In this document: piece after piece, positions 16,623 through 26,642 of the stretch
Numbering within the stretch: position 1 is the first letter of the stretch
Layout of the letters: each line of letters starts with the position of its first letter
Source: Taibaiella sp.
GTDB lineage: Bacteria; Bacteroidota; Bacteroidia; Chitinophagales; Chitinophagaceae
Direction: 5' to 3'
DNA length: 64,000 nucleotides
NCBI GenBank assembly: GCA_019638495.1
Contig: JAHBTQ010000003.1
Span: 1-64,000, forward strand
Notes under the pieces: generated by a model
What the model was told of the DNA's origin: nothing
Seen by the model: only the letters and a program-made list of their open reading frames with translations
Databases searched by the model: none
Program-made: the position numbers and the translations under genes

Positions 16623-18824
16623 ATGTTTAGGAAAGTTCTTTTATCCCTGTCGGTGGCGGCTTGCGTCTCTGGCACAGCCATTGCTCAGCTTCAGCCTTGC
16701 TGGTCTGACGAGCACCACAATCACTTGTTGAAAGTGCATCCGCAGCTCGCGGAATATGAGCAACAGTTTGAAGAGCAGGTAGCTGCAAAACTTGCTGCAA
16801 AGCTCACTGAAGCAGGCGATGCGAATGACACCGTTTATTATGATGTGCCGCTGGTAGTGCACGTTGTTCACGATTACGGTGTCGAAAACCTGAGCGATGA
16901 CGATATTTACGAGGCAGCAAAGAACTGGGCCCTGGCATTTGTGAAGAAGAACGCTGATACTGCTACCGTGCTGCCGGCTTTTGTGCCGTATATAGGCAAT
17001 GCTCGTATAAGGCTACATCTTGCCACAATTGATCCCAATGGTAATCCTACCAAGGGCGTTGTCAGGCACAACTCCTATCTCACGTTCGCTGCGGCAGATG
17101 AGGCGAAGTATCAGTCGTGGCCAAACAACAAATACATCAATATCTGGTTTATTAATTCATTTGGTTCTTCAGGAGCGGCTGCCTATGCATACTATCCATC
17201 GTCAGGTGCCTTCATGCCCTATTATGATGGGGTAATAAGCCTTGCCAGCTACCTCAATACATCCAAGACTATTCCGCATGAGCTAGGGCATGTGCTGAAT
17301 CTGCAGCATGTATGGGGCAATAACAATAATGCAGGGGTTGCGTGCGGAAATGATGGTGTTGATGATACTCCTCCAACGAAGGGACACACTCCCGGTTGCG
17401 TTTCATCGGCTCTTTTTGATACTGAGTGTGCCGTCGGTTATTCGAAGACCTACATCTCCATGAGCGGATTAGCCGATTCTGTTGTAGACTATCCGGATAC
17501 GACAAATGCGCAGAATATAATGGACTACACCTACTGTTCAAACATGTTCACAAAGGGCCAGTGTGCACGCATGCGCAAAGCACTGACGAGCGCCACAGCA
17601 GGAAGAAACAACCTTATCACAACTGCAAATCTGGCTCAAACAGGTGCGCTTGCGGAAATGCCGGACCTACCACCGGTGGCTGATTTCTTTGTGAACAAAG
17701 CTGTAGCTGTGGGAATAGTAACTGACCTGAAAACAAAGTTCCTTACGTTCAATAACGACGCCTCTTTCTCTTTTAAGAATGCCTCATGGAACGATACCAT
17801 CTCTTCTATCCATTGGGAATTCTCTAACGGTGCTTCTCTGCCTACATCGGCTAGCAAGGGTATTGTAAATAACCAGTTCTCAGTTCCGGGCTGGGTCACA
17901 GTGTCCCTGACAGCGACTTCCAATGCCGGCAGTGATGTGATGATCGACCCACAGGCTGTGTATGCCGCCGATACCACACCGGTCGGAGGTGTAGGTTATA
18001 GCCAGTCGTTTGCATCTGCGGGTGATATATATAATTGGCCCATGATGAACTATTATCATAATCAATTTCGCTGGCAGCACTTTACAGGTGCCGGCAAAGA
18101 CGATAATAGCTGCATACGGTATCGTTCGTTTGACACGTCTGACAAGATATACGGGACCGCTAGCGGCGACTATGACGACATTTTCACTCCGGCCTTTAAT
18201 CTTGAGGGGGTGTCTGGCGATCTTTACTTAAATTTCTTCTCGGCAGGAATGGTTACATCTCTCAGCAGCAGCGCCTTGCGCGACTCGCTGGAAGTGGATG
18301 TCACCACTAGCGGTGGTGTACGCTGGGTGAAGCTGGGTGGTTACCGCGGCACAGAACTTGCAAATAATGGTTCAAAGTCCTCGGAGTTCATCCCCGGTGC
18401 ATCGTCGTCCTGGGCTGCACGCGCCATTTCGGTGCCTGCCGCGTACCGTACACGGCAGACATTTTTCAGGTTGCGCTATCGCCCGGGCGATAACGGTAAC
18501 AACCTTTATGTCGACAATCTTGCTCTAAGTTCATTGCCCGCTGACATACAGGATATTTCGAAGTCTAACGACCAATTTGTGCTTTATCCCAACCCTGCAG
18601 CCAATGGTAGTACACTGGCGTTCAGGGCTGGTAATGATGGAAATGTGAAAATTTCAATAAGAGATGTCTCCGGTCGCATTGTATTTGAACAATCGGAGAA
18701 CTACGTACAAAATTCGATCTACTCGACACTAATATCTCGCGAAAAAACGCCAGTGGCGGGTATGTACATTGTTACAGTTACTACCGGGGGAGCAAACATT
18801 ACAGGTAAGTTGCTGGTCTACTAG
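16623..18824 (+). CDS. Secreted M43-family zinc metalloprotease with T9SS sorting domain
   Basis: 733 residues from MFRKVLLSLSVAACVSGTAIAQ, a clean signal peptide; an in-frame TTG nine codons earlier would spoil it. The protease domain has the zinc site HELGHVLNLQH (His219, Glu220, His223, His229) and the downstream M43 block NIMDYTYCSNMFTKGQCARM. Then a PKD-like region (about 370-450), a MAM/jelly-roll-like domain (about 465-640), and a C-terminal type IX sorting domain (LYPNPAANGSTLAF to the end, KLLVY). It is a pappalysin/cytophagalysin-type endopeptidase released or surface-attached through T9SS. Stands alone between two terminators. Confidence 0.9.
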   Translation: MFRKVLLSLSVAACVSGTAIAQLQPCWSDEHHNHLLKVHPQLAEYEQQFEEQVAAKLAAKLTEAGDANDTVYYDVPLVVHVVHDYGVENLSDDDIYEAAKNWALAFVKKNADTATVLPAFVPYIGNARIRLHLATIDPNGNPTKGVVRHNSYLTFAAADEAKYQSWPNNKYINIWFINSFGSSGAAAYAYYPSSGAFMPYYDGVISLASYLNTSKTIPHELGHVLNLQHVWGNNNNAGVACGNDGVDDTPPTKGHTPGCVSSALFDTECAVGYSKTYISMSGLADSVVDYPDTTNAQNIMDYTYCSNMFTKGQCARMRKALTSATAGRNNLITTANLAQTGALAEMPDLPPVADFFVNKAVAVGIVTDLKTKFLTFNNDASFSFKNASWNDTISSIHWEFSNGASLPTSASKGIVNNQFSVPGWVTVSLTATSNAGSDVMIDPQAVYAADTTPVGGVGYSQSFASAGDIYNWPMMNYYHNQFRWQHFTGAGKDDNSCIRYRSFDTSDKIYGTASGDYDDIFTPAFNLEGVSGDLYLNFFSAGMVTSLSSSALRDSLEVDVTTSGGVRWVKLGGYRGTELANNGSKSSEFIPGASSSWAARAISVPAAYRTRQTFFRLRYRPGDNGNNLYVDNLALSSLPADIQDISKSNDQFVLYPNPAANGSTLAFRAGNDGNVKISIRDVSGRIVFEQSENYVQNSIYSTLISREKTPVAGMYIVTVTTGGANITGKLLVY

Positions 18825-18847
18825 TATCAGCATACATAAGTGCAGAA

Positions 18848-18877
18848 GGGGTCGTTGTACACACAACGGCCCTTTTT
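18848..18877 (+). terminator. Terminator after the metalloprotease
   Basis: GGGTCGTTGT (18849-18858) pairs with ACAACGGCCC (18863-18872, one G-T pair), loop ACAC, followed by TTTTT. Confidence 0.85.
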
Positions 18878-18985
18878 CGTTCGGGTCGTTCACAAACCCT
18901 TGTAATTCACGTTAAAGGCGGCTTATATTATTGTCTTTTAACGTAGCTTTAACCGCCTCTTTTTTCACTCCCAAGGCAATCCGTC

Positions 18986-18993
18986 TATTTTTG
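18986..18993 (+). promoter_or_regulatory. -7 box TATTTTTG of batD
   Basis: Exact TAnnTTTG match, 34 bases before the ATG at 19028. It implies that batD and the next gene are transcribed on their own and not as the tail of a longer Bat operon. Confidence 0.55.
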
Positions 18994-19027
18994 TAGACAC
19001 CTCGAAATAATTTGCATTTTGCATAAT

Positions 19028-21028
19028 ATGTGGCGGCGTTTATTGTTTATTTTTTTGATGCTGAGCAGCCATTTTGCCTTTGCGCAGAATGTTGTGTTCA
19101 CTGCGGTGGCCGGGTCAAATAAGATAGGGATAAAGGACCAGGTACAGGTACAGTATACCATACGAGATGCTGAAAATTTGCAGACCGTAACGCATCCTTC
19201 CGATGCCGATTTTATAATAGTCGGCGGCCCGTACCAGTCGCAGACATCTAATACACAGATATCCAACGGGCACTATGTCACTTCTTCTGCTATCTCACTC
19301 ACCTATGTGTTGCAGCCGCGGAAAGAGGGTACGCTTACCATCCCACCGGTGACTGCAAAAGATGCAGAGGGGCATACCTATCAAAGCAATGCCATCACTA
19401 TCCAGGTTGTACCGGGATCGCTTGTGGCCCAGCAGCAGCAGCGCCGTGCACGCGCTTACGATCCGTTTGCCGATGCCGATGACGACGTTATGGCGCTGAT
19501 GCGCCAGATGCAGCAGATGCAGCAACAGCAGATGCAGGCTATGCAACAGTTGCAACAGCAACGACGTGGCCAGCAGCCTCAACAGCAGCAGCAGGCTGAG
19601 CCGCCGGTAAATGAGGAGGAAATAAAGAAGGACCTTTTTATCCGTGTTACAGCAGACCGCAGTAAGGTGCACGTGGGCGAGCAGGTGACAATTAGCTACA
19701 AGCTGTATTCCCGCATACCTATGCAGGTGGCTATTTCCAAGTTGCCTTCTCTGAACGGTTTCTGGACACAGGATTTTGATATTCCTAAGCAGGCCAAGCC
19801 TACTGAAGAGGTTCTTGACGGTAAGAAGTACCAGGTGTTCCTGTTGAAGAAGTCGGCTCTGTTTCCCCAGCAGACGGGTACACTGGAGCTGGACCCCGCG
19901 GAAGCGAAGGGAATGGCGCGAATAGTGCAGCAGGTGCGTCGCCGGGTTGCTGACATGTTCGACCCATTTGGCAATGGTACGCTCATGATGAACGACCCGT
20001 TCTTCAACAACGCATTTTATAACACCATGGCCTACAAGGATGTGCAGGTACACCTTCGTAGCACACCTGTAAAGATCACTGTGACGCCATTGCCTGAAAA
20101 AGACAAGCCTGAGAATTTCAGTGGAGGTGTAGGTAAGTTCTCGCTCTCGTCCCGCATTGACAAGATGCAGCTTACAACAGATGAAGTTGCTACGATAACG
20201 CTGAACATTAATGGCAGTGGTAACCTGAAGCTGATAGAAGCACCTGCGTTGAAGCTGCCGAATGGCCTCAATACCTATGACCCCGTTATAATAGACACAA
20301 TTACGGGTAGAAGCACAACTATCAGCGGTTCTAAGATCGTAACCTATGTGATATCGCCACAGGCGCCGGGCGACTATGAGATACCTCCCATAGCGTTCAA
20401 TTATTACGACCCTGAAAAGGATAAGTATGTTGCTGAATCGACAGAAGCGATAAAGATCCATGTTACTCCCGGCAAGAGGGCTGCAGGGAGTCGCACAGAT
20501 GCAGGCGTTACTTACAGGGATATCCATGATATTGTTAAGCAGCCACCGCGCACCATTGCGCCGGCAGGTGCGCCGCTCATCTTCCGTCCGTTTTACTGGC
20601 TTATCTTCCTTTTGCCACTCATCCTCTATTTCATTTTTGTTGCAGTTCGCAGGCGAGATGAAGAGCTTTCCCGCGACACGGTGCAACTACGCCGCAAGCG
20701 TGCCAATAAGGTAGCGCTACAGCGCCTTACTGTTGCCCGGAAGCTACTGCAGGGGCAAAATAAGAAGCCTTTCTACGAAGAGATATCAAAAGCCATCTGG
20801 CTTTATTTGAGCGATAAGCTGTCTATTCCGTTGTCGTCACTATCACGGGAGACAGCAGCAGAAGCAATGTCTGCAAAGAAAGTACCGGTGGAGTTACAGC
20901 GCACGCTGGAGGATGTGATATCGGAATGTGAAACAGCATTGTATGCTAGTGGAGGCTCTCGCACCATGAACGATACCTACAATGATGCAGTAAAAGTGAT
21001 TAGTAACCTGGAAGACATTTTTAAATGA
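19028..21028 (+). CDS. batD: BatD-family membrane protein
   Basis: 666 residues. Signal peptide to FAFAQ, then BatD beta domains (FTAVAGSNKIGIKDQVQVQYTI; LTYVLQPRKEGTLTIPP; later VTYVISPQAPGDYEIPPIAF), one C-terminal transmembrane helix near 520-540 (FYWLIFLLPLILYFIFVAV) and a cytosolic tail. Between about 135 and 195 lies a strongly Gln/Met-rich segment (MRQMQQMQQQQMQAMQQLQQQ). ATG at 19028 is chosen because the TTG three codons earlier adds nothing. Bat (Bacteroides aerotolerance) proteins act with MoxR AAA+ ATPases and vWA proteins; none of those is adjacent here. The stop overlaps the next gene by four bases. Confidence 0.88.
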   Translation: MWRRLLFIFLMLSSHFAFAQNVVFTAVAGSNKIGIKDQVQVQYTIRDAENLQTVTHPSDADFIIVGGPYQSQTSNTQISNGHYVTSSAISLTYVLQPRKEGTLTIPPVTAKDAEGHTYQSNAITIQVVPGSLVAQQQQRRARAYDPFADADDDVMALMRQMQQMQQQQMQAMQQLQQQRRGQQPQQQQQAEPPVNEEEIKKDLFIRVTADRSKVHVGEQVTISYKLYSRIPMQVAISKLPSLNGFWTQDFDIPKQAKPTEEVLDGKKYQVFLLKKSALFPQQTGTLELDPAEAKGMARIVQQVRRRVADMFDPFGNGTLMMNDPFFNNAFYNTMAYKDVQVHLRSTPVKITVTPLPEKDKPENFSGGVGKFSLSSRIDKMQLTTDEVATITLNINGSGNLKLIEAPALKLPNGLNTYDPVIIDTITGRSTTISGSKIVTYVISPQAPGDYEIPPIAFNYYDPEKDKYVAESTEAIKIHVTPGKRAAGSRTDAGVTYRDIHDIVKQPPRTIAPAGAPLIFRPFYWLIFLLPLILYFIFVAVRRRDEELSRDTVQLRRKRANKVALQRLTVARKLLQGQNKKPFYEEISKAIWLYLSDKLSIPLSSLSRETAAEAMSAKKVPVELQRTLEDVISECETALYASGGSRTMNDTYNDAVKVISNLEDIFK

Positions 21029-21777
21029 TGAAGAAGGTTATTGGCATATTGATAGTTTCCGTAGTGCTGCCATTTTTGGTGGCAGCGAGTGATAATGCAC
21101 AGCTATGGAAGAATGGCACGAACGCTTACCTGCAAAAGCAGTACGATAGTGCTGCGGCTTACTTTGAGCAGATAGCTGCCTCGAAGCCTGCAAATGCTGA
21201 ACTCTATTACAACCTCGGCAACGTTTACTACCGCCTGAACAGGATTCCACAGGCAATACTTAATTATCAGCGTGCCCTGTACATCGATCCGGCCTACACA
21301 GATGCTTCGGATAACCTTGCCGTTGCACAGGCGCGTATTAGCCATCACATTCCCGCTACTGAGGATATTTTCTTCATTTCCTGGTGGAAGAACCTTACGG
21401 CGCATACGCATGCTACATCCTGGGCTATTGCTGCATTACTTGCTTTTTGCATGGTGATCGCATCTTTGTGGGCACGCAGATATGCAGGTTTTGGGAGTGT
21501 TCTTCCTACGCAAATGCCTGGCATACTAGGATTTGTGTGTGCATTATTCCTGCTTTTTGGCATTGTAGCCGGTGCCAATAGCACACGATCTCCGGGAGCA
21601 GTGGTGATGGAGGATGATGCTCCGCTGATGAATGCAGACCTGAAGGGCAAGCCACAGGCGCTTATTCCGGAGGGAACTACTGTGAAAGTAGGGGAGGAAA
21701 AGGGCATGTGGGTAGAAGTAACCCTGCCCGATGGCCGCATAGGCTATTTGTTGCAAGGGCAGGTGACCAAGATATAA
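21025..21777 (+). CDS. BatE-like TPR and SH3 membrane protein
   Basis: 250 residues. Signal/anchor helix 1-20, two to three TPR motifs (about 25-105: NAELYYNLGNVYYRLNRIPQAILNYQRALYIDP), two transmembrane helices (about 132-150 and 165-185) and a C-terminal bacterial SH3 domain (GTTVKVGEEKGMWVEVTLPDGRIGYL). Starts in the ATGA overlap with batD, so the two are translationally coupled. It corresponds to the last gene of classical Bat operons. The SH3 domain may bind peptidoglycan or a protein partner. Confidence 0.82.
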   Translation: MMKKVIGILIVSVVLPFLVAASDNAQLWKNGTNAYLQKQYDSAAAYFEQIAASKPANAELYYNLGNVYYRLNRIPQAILNYQRALYIDPAYTDASDNLAVAQARISHHIPATEDIFFISWWKNLTAHTHATSWAIAALLAFCMVIASLWARRYAGFGSVLPTQMPGILGFVCALFLLFGIVAGANSTRSPGAVVMEDDAPLMNADLKGKPQALIPEGTTVKVGEEKGMWVEVTLPDGRIGYLLQGQVTKI

Positions 21778-21969
21778 CAGCCCACGCTGCTGACGGTTTG
21801 AATAAAACTTTCCTTTTCGTTTCTCGTCTTTTACATGCTGTATCTCTTGAAATGCTGTGCGTTCGTAAATGTTCCTGGTTGGAAAGCACTAACGCTCAAG
21901 AATTACCGCCGGGGATGGATAGTAATGACACCACTCAGTAGCTACACGATATCGTCAACATGATAGGCG

Positions 21970-24900
21970 CTACTTTGTACCTATTATCTGGAAGTATTGT
22001 TCCACCATATCCCGGTAGTATGGCTTCAGTTGTGGTGGCACAGTCTTGTACTGCTCCAGCAGTTGCTTTTTGTTGGTGATATACTTTTGCAGATCAGGCG
22101 GAACAGGTCGGCTTATTTCTTCGCCACTTTTCGATGAACGTTTTTCGTCCTGCTCCTGTTCGCGCATAGCTTTTTCCGTTTCCAGAAGGCGGGTAGTTAT
22201 TTCCTTTTGGCGCAGCATCAGGTCAGGGTTCACTCTGCGGTTCACCAGGTCAGTTTCGTTCTTGTCCATTTTCTGTTCCAGTTCGCGCAGTTCCTTGCTC
22301 AGCGCGCCCATACCCTTACTGTTCAGCTTGCTGGCCATCTCAGCGAGTTGCCTGCGTATAGCGGCCTGTTGTTGTGCCAGCCTTGCAAGTTTCTCTGATT
22401 CGCTTTGTTCACCGTTTTCTCCCTCCTGTCCTTCTCCGTTACCATTGCCACCCTTCCCATTTTGTCCTTGTCCTGCCTGGTCGCCGCCTTTTCCCTGTTT
22501 CCCTTTTTCTTTTCCTTCCTGTTCGCCACCCGGTTTCTTTCCTCCGTTCAGCTTCATCATGCCTTCACCCAATTGCTGCTGCTGGCTTATTATGTCAGAC
22601 AGTTGCATGCCCGGTCCCTGTCCTTCGCCTTTCTTGCCGCCCGGTTTGCGGCATGGGGCACCGCCACCGCCTTTCTTGCCCTGGCTCTGCATAGCCATAA
22701 GGTTAGACAATAACTCATTCAGCAGCAGTGCAAGGTTATTCGTATAGGTCATCACATATTGCTGGTCGGCAGCAGCAAGGTCTATGCGCCTGTTCTCCAG
22801 GTTGGTCACCGCCTTTTGCATCCTGCGCTCAAGGTCGGTGGTATTCTTATTGATTGTTGGCGCCAGTTTTGAGATGCGCTTGCTCAGCTCAAACAAGCTA
22901 TCGCGTATCATTTGTGAGTTGCGATGCAGGCGGTGCTGCTCATCCATATTGGTAATATATGCCTGGCTTGATGCAGAAGTTTGTTTTACCTTATCCATCA
23001 GGTCTTCCTCGGCAAAAGACAGGCGGATGAGGTTTGTAAGGAGCTGCCTTGTCGCCTTTATGTCCAGCTCTATCTGCTCCATGTCCATGCCTGCTGCTTT
23101 GTCGCGCAGTTTCCTGGCCATGTCTTCCATCTTATCTGCAGCGCCCTCCTGCGATTTGCCGGCTTTATCATTTTGTTGTTGCTCCAGGTCCTGCTCACTT
23201 TCCTGCATGTCCTGTTGCGCCTCGGCTCCTTGTTGTTGTTCGTTTTCCAGCCGGTCTTTCTCTTTTGTTTCCTTCGCTAACTGCTGTGCGTCTTTCAGAT
23301 CCTCTTTCAGCGCCTTCTCTAGTTTTTCCTCCAGCTTCTTTTGTTCCTTTGCCAGTGCTTGCGCATCCTTCTTGCCCTGCTGCGTTTCTTTTTTCAGGTC
23401 ACGCTGCTCCTTAGCTAACTCGTCCATCTTGTTGGCCAGGTCTTCCATACGCATCTGCAACTCCATGCGCTTCATCAGTTCCTTCATGCGCTCCATGTCC
23501 ATGTTAAAGAGCTTGTTCTCCTGTTCCAGCTCTTTCATGGCTTCCATTGCCTGCTCTTTGGATAGCTTCTGCATCAGTTCCTGCAGTTTCTCCATTTGCT
23601 TCTTCAGCTCTTCGTTCAGCAGGTTGTCCATTTGCTTCTTCAACTCTTGTTGCTTTTCGCGCAGGTCTTCGCTGAACTCTTTTTGCTCAGTTTGCTGCAT
23701 CTGCTCCTCAAACCGTTGCTTCACCTTTTCTACTTCCGATTTGAGCTGCTTCTGCTGCTCCATCATTTCCTGCAGTGACTGTTGCATCTGCCAGTCCAGC
23801 TGGCTGCTCTGCACCATTTTGTTCTGGGCATCCTTGTAGTCGTTTTGCAGTTGTTTTGTCTTTTCTGCACTGCTACTGATGCCTGCATTTATTTGTTCCG
23901 CATTTTCGTTGATAGCAGAGTCAAGTTGTTTTGCATCAAACATCTGGTAGCTCATCACTTCGCTCCTCGATGCTTTGCTACCGTGCACGCCATCATTATC
24001 CCACGCTTCTATGTAGTAAGACACTTTCTGGCCCGGTTTCAGATTCAGCGCCAGTATGTCAAAGTATTGTTCAAAGGAAGCAAGTGATCCATTGCCCGTT
24101 TTGATAGATGTACTCTTGCTGCTTACTGTTTTTTCGCCCTCGCTCACCTGGTAGTTGAATGTGACACGCGTAATGCCGTAATCGTCGCCCGCCGTACCGC
24201 TCAGCAGTACCTGCTTGGCAGATACGGAATCTTTATACTGCTGCAGCTCTATCACGGGATATTGGTCCGGTATCACCTGTACAAAGTAGTTGAAACTGTC
24301 TGAGATGCCGGCTTTGTTGTTATGCAGGGATATCTGGTAGGCAGTGTCATTCAGAAAGCGATATTCATATTCATATGAGCTTGTGTTTTTGCCCAATGTC
24401 ACCGGATTGCCGCTGGCAAAGCGAATACTCGCTTCATCGGTATGGTCAGTGTTTAATGTCCATTTTACTTTTGTCCCTGCAGGTAGCACCATGTCGCCAA
24501 GACTATTGCGTGTTTCATCCGCTTTGCCAATATAGGTGGGATAGTCTAAGTGTACCGAGAATGAACGCAGTATTGGACGCTGTATTACTTTCACATTGTA
24601 CTCCTGCGAGCGGAATCCGGCCGCGTGGAATCGGAACTTTAGTGGCTCAGTTATATTGCGAACTGTGTACTTGAAGCTGTGGTCCTGCCCGGAGATCATG
24701 GGCACCATTTCCCCATCTATCTCTATTTGCGCATCTAATGGTAAGGCGTCTCCTTTGCACTGGAGTTCTATTGCAAAGTCTGTATTACGCACAGCCGTCA
24801 GCGAGGACGACTTCAGCAGGAACTGAAATGGTGCAGGCTTTTCAAACTCTTTAGTTGGTTGCAGCAGTCGGGATGTGCTTTCCTTAAAAACATTCGGAGC

Positions 24901-25416
24901 AGCAATGAGTATGAATATGCCCGCCGATAATGGTGGTAAAATGTAGGGTAAATATTTGCGGTTTTTGGAAAGGTCAATTGCCGATGCAAAGGGCACTACC
25001 GATATCTGTCCTATCTTCTGGTTAATGCTTGCCTCTGCAAGCTCCCGGCTCCCGCTATTGCTTTGTGCATGCTTTAGCTGCAGAATATTCAGCAATTTGT
25101 CGCTCACCTCGGGGAAGTGTGTACCGATGATAGCTGCTGCCTGTTCATGTGAAATAACGCTACCCAGTCTTGCCATTTTGGACACGGGAACAATTACCCA
25201 GGCTACCAGGGCACCTAAGCCAAGTACCACCAATGCCGAAAGCAGGGACACTTTCATCCACACAGGAAGGTATAGGTAGTACTCGCCTACACTTACTGTT
25301 ACTATGTAGAATAGCAGGCAACTCAGGAACACCAATGTGCCCCTTATTACCTTATTCGCATAATACTTCCGGATAAACGCGTCAAGCCTGCCAACCAGCC
25401 AGTCGTAATTATTCAT
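21970..25416 (-). CDS. DUF4175-family giant membrane protein with long coiled coil
   Basis: 1148 residues. Starts with two transmembrane helices (about 27-75) and a third near 150-170, followed by Ig-like beta sequence (about 180-480, including SYYIEAWDNDGVHGSKA). From about 505 to 770 it is almost pure Gln/Glu/Lys/Met coiled coil, then a helical region, a Gly/Lys-rich linker (about 930-1025: KGKQGKGGDQAGQGQNGKGG) and another charged helix. This layout matches DUF4175 proteins of unknown function, which in Bacteroidota are often found near Bat genes. Here it converges on batD/batE. No catalytic motif seen. Possibly an envelope tether or mechanical scaffold. Confidence 0.8.
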   Translation of the reverse strand: MNNYDWLVGRLDAFIRKYYANKVIRGTLVFLSCLLFYIVTVSVGEYYLYLPVWMKVSLLSALVVLGLGALVAWVIVPVSKMARLGSVISHEQAAAIIGTHFPEVSDKLLNILQLKHAQSNSGSRELAEASINQKIGQISVVPFASAIDLSKNRKYLPYILPPLSAGIFILIAAPNVFKESTSRLLQPTKEFEKPAPFQFLLKSSSLTAVRNTDFAIELQCKGDALPLDAQIEIDGEMVPMISGQDHSFKYTVRNITEPLKFRFHAAGFRSQEYNVKVIQRPILRSFSVHLDYPTYIGKADETRNSLGDMVLPAGTKVKWTLNTDHTDEASIRFASGNPVTLGKNTSSYEYEYRFLNDTAYQISLHNNKAGISDSFNYFVQVIPDQYPVIELQQYKDSVSAKQVLLSGTAGDDYGITRVTFNYQVSEGEKTVSSKSTSIKTGNGSLASFEQYFDILALNLKPGQKVSYYIEAWDNDGVHGSKASRSEVMSYQMFDAKQLDSAINENAEQINAGISSSAEKTKQLQNDYKDAQNKMVQSSQLDWQMQQSLQEMMEQQKQLKSEVEKVKQRFEEQMQQTEQKEFSEDLREKQQELKKQMDNLLNEELKKQMEKLQELMQKLSKEQAMEAMKELEQENKLFNMDMERMKELMKRMELQMRMEDLANKMDELAKEQRDLKKETQQGKKDAQALAKEQKKLEEKLEKALKEDLKDAQQLAKETKEKDRLENEQQQGAEAQQDMQESEQDLEQQQNDKAGKSQEGAADKMEDMARKLRDKAAGMDMEQIELDIKATRQLLTNLIRLSFAEEDLMDKVKQTSASSQAYITNMDEQHRLHRNSQMIRDSLFELSKRISKLAPTINKNTTDLERRMQKAVTNLENRRIDLAAADQQYVMTYTNNLALLLNELLSNLMAMQSQGKKGGGGAPCRKPGGKKGEGQGPGMQLSDIISQQQQLGEGMMKLNGGKKPGGEQEGKEKGKQGKGGDQAGQGQNGKGGNGNGEGQEGENGEQSESEKLARLAQQQAAIRRQLAEMASKLNSKGMGALSKELRELEQKMDKNETDLVNRRVNPDLMLRQKEITTRLLETEKAMREQEQDEKRSSKSGEEISRPVPPDLQKYITNKKQLLEQYKTVPPQLKPYYRDMVEQYFQIIGTK

Positions 25417-25567
25417 AGAGTCCTGTCTTCCCGCAATTTAAGGTAAAAATCCGGTGGGGAAAGGTTAAAAAGGGGGATTTGGTTAATGCGTTAACTGGGT
25501 AAGAAGGTTAAGGGGATATGAAGTGTAGATATCAGGAGTTTTGTCGGGTAGGTCACGCTCCAAATAA

Positions 25568-25597
25568 GAAGCCCCCATGAATGATCACAGGGGCTTC
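25568..25597 (-). terminator. Hairpin downstream of the OmpA-like gene
   Basis: GAAGCCCC (25568-25575) pairs with GGGGCTTC (25590-25597). The T run that follows on the plus strand is the stronger one, but on the minus strand TTCTTATTTG follows, so it can terminate the OmpA-like gene ending at 25637. Confidence 0.65.
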
Positions 25598-25636
25598 CTA
25601 TTTTTTTATTAACCTTTTAACTGGTTACCTTATTAA

Positions 25637-26485
25637 CTAGTTCTGTGGTTTTTCCAGAAGCTTGAAGAATTGGTCAAGCTGAGGCAGAATCACGATACGC
25701 GTGCGCCTGTTGGCAGCATTACCTTCCTTGGTGTCGTTTGATGCGATAGGCATATACTCACCGCGACCGGCAGCAGTCATCCTGTTTGGTGGTACATTAT
25801 ACTTTGTCTGCAGCTCACGTACCACAGCAGTAGCGCGCTTCACGCTCAGGTCCCAGTTGTCCAGCAGCACGCCGCCATGGTAGGGCTTGTTGTCCGTGTG
25901 GCCTTCCACCATAAACTCGATATCTGGCTGGCTGGTGATCACTTTCGCTACCTTACCCAGCACAGTGCTTGCCTGGTCGTTAATGTCGTAGCTGCCGCTC
26001 TTAAAGAGCATCTTGTCAGAGATGTCTACGTACACCACGCCCTTGTCCACTTTTACATTTATGTCTTTGTCCTCCAGGTTGCCTATAGCGCTCTTCAGGT
26101 TTATTACGAGGGCCATATTCAACGAATCCTTACGATTTATCGCTGATTGCAGGTCTTTAATATATGCATCCTTAACGCCGATGTTATCAAGAGACTTCTT
26201 GATGCTCTCAGCCTGTGACCCGGAAATTACCGACAGGTCTTTAAGTTGGTTCAGTACCTGGTTGCTGTTTGCCTTGCTGTCGGCCAGTTGCGCTTCCAGT
26301 AGTTTAATTCTTTCCTGGTCAGCCTTGTTTGAGGTTTGGCAGCGCGCGTTTTCAAGCATCAGTACCCTGTAAGCGCTATCCAGTTTAGTGTAGTTTTCGC
26401 CGCATTTTTTCAGCTTCTTAGGGGCAGAGCACGAAAAAAGCATCGCTGACGCTGCACCCGCAATCATAATTTGTGTAAACCTCAT
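25637..26485 (-). CDS. OmpA-family peptidoglycan-binding lipoprotein
   Basis: 282 residues. Lipobox LFSC (Cys19), a helical/coiled segment at about 30-115, and a C-terminal OmpA domain (about 150-280) with VEGHTDNKPYHG, LSVKRATAVVRELQ and NRMTAAGRGEYMPIASN, the usual peptidoglycan-binding loop; the final RRTRIVILPQLD is typical. It anchors the outer membrane to the cell wall. Own promoter box upstream (26506-26513). Confidence 0.9.
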   Translation of the reverse strand: MRFTQIMIAGAASAMLFSCSAPKKLKKCGENYTKLDSAYRVLMLENARCQTSNKADQERIKLLEAQLADSKANSNQVLNQLKDLSVISGSQAESIKKSLDNIGVKDAYIKDLQSAINRKDSLNMALVINLKSAIGNLEDKDINVKVDKGVVYVDISDKMLFKSGSYDINDQASTVLGKVAKVITSQPDIEFMVEGHTDNKPYHGGVLLDNWDLSVKRATAVVRELQTKYNVPPNRMTAAGRGEYMPIASNDTKEGNAANRRTRIVILPQLDQFFKLLEKPQN

Positions 26486-26505
26486 ATAGTTGTGTATTGA
26501 TTGGT

Positions 26506-26513
26506 CAAAAGTA
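26506..26513 (-). promoter_or_regulatory. -7 box TACTTTTG of the OmpA-like gene
   Basis: Complement of 26506-26513, exact TAnnTTTG match, 20 bases before the ATG at 26485. Confidence 0.6.
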
Positions 26514-26642
26514 TTGTAAATAACCTTAAAATAGCGTTAAGAAAAGACAGAGTGAGAATAATGTAAAATGTAAAATGCAAAAATATAAGTCGTTACAAAT
26601 TGCACCTGCAATTATTTTCTCCTGTCTATTCCCGGGTATCAG

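Noticed and set aside
19295..20686. 463-codon open frame on the minus strand opposite batD
   Set aside because: Composition is low-complexity Leu/Arg/His from reverse-reading the CAG-rich region; no start context or motif, while BatD is well supported.
22784..23839. 351-codon open frame on the plus strand opposite the DUF4175 gene
   Set aside because: Mirror of Gln/Glu/Lys coiled-coil codons, giving a Ser/Cys/Phe-rich product with no domain; the minus-strand protein is clearly real.
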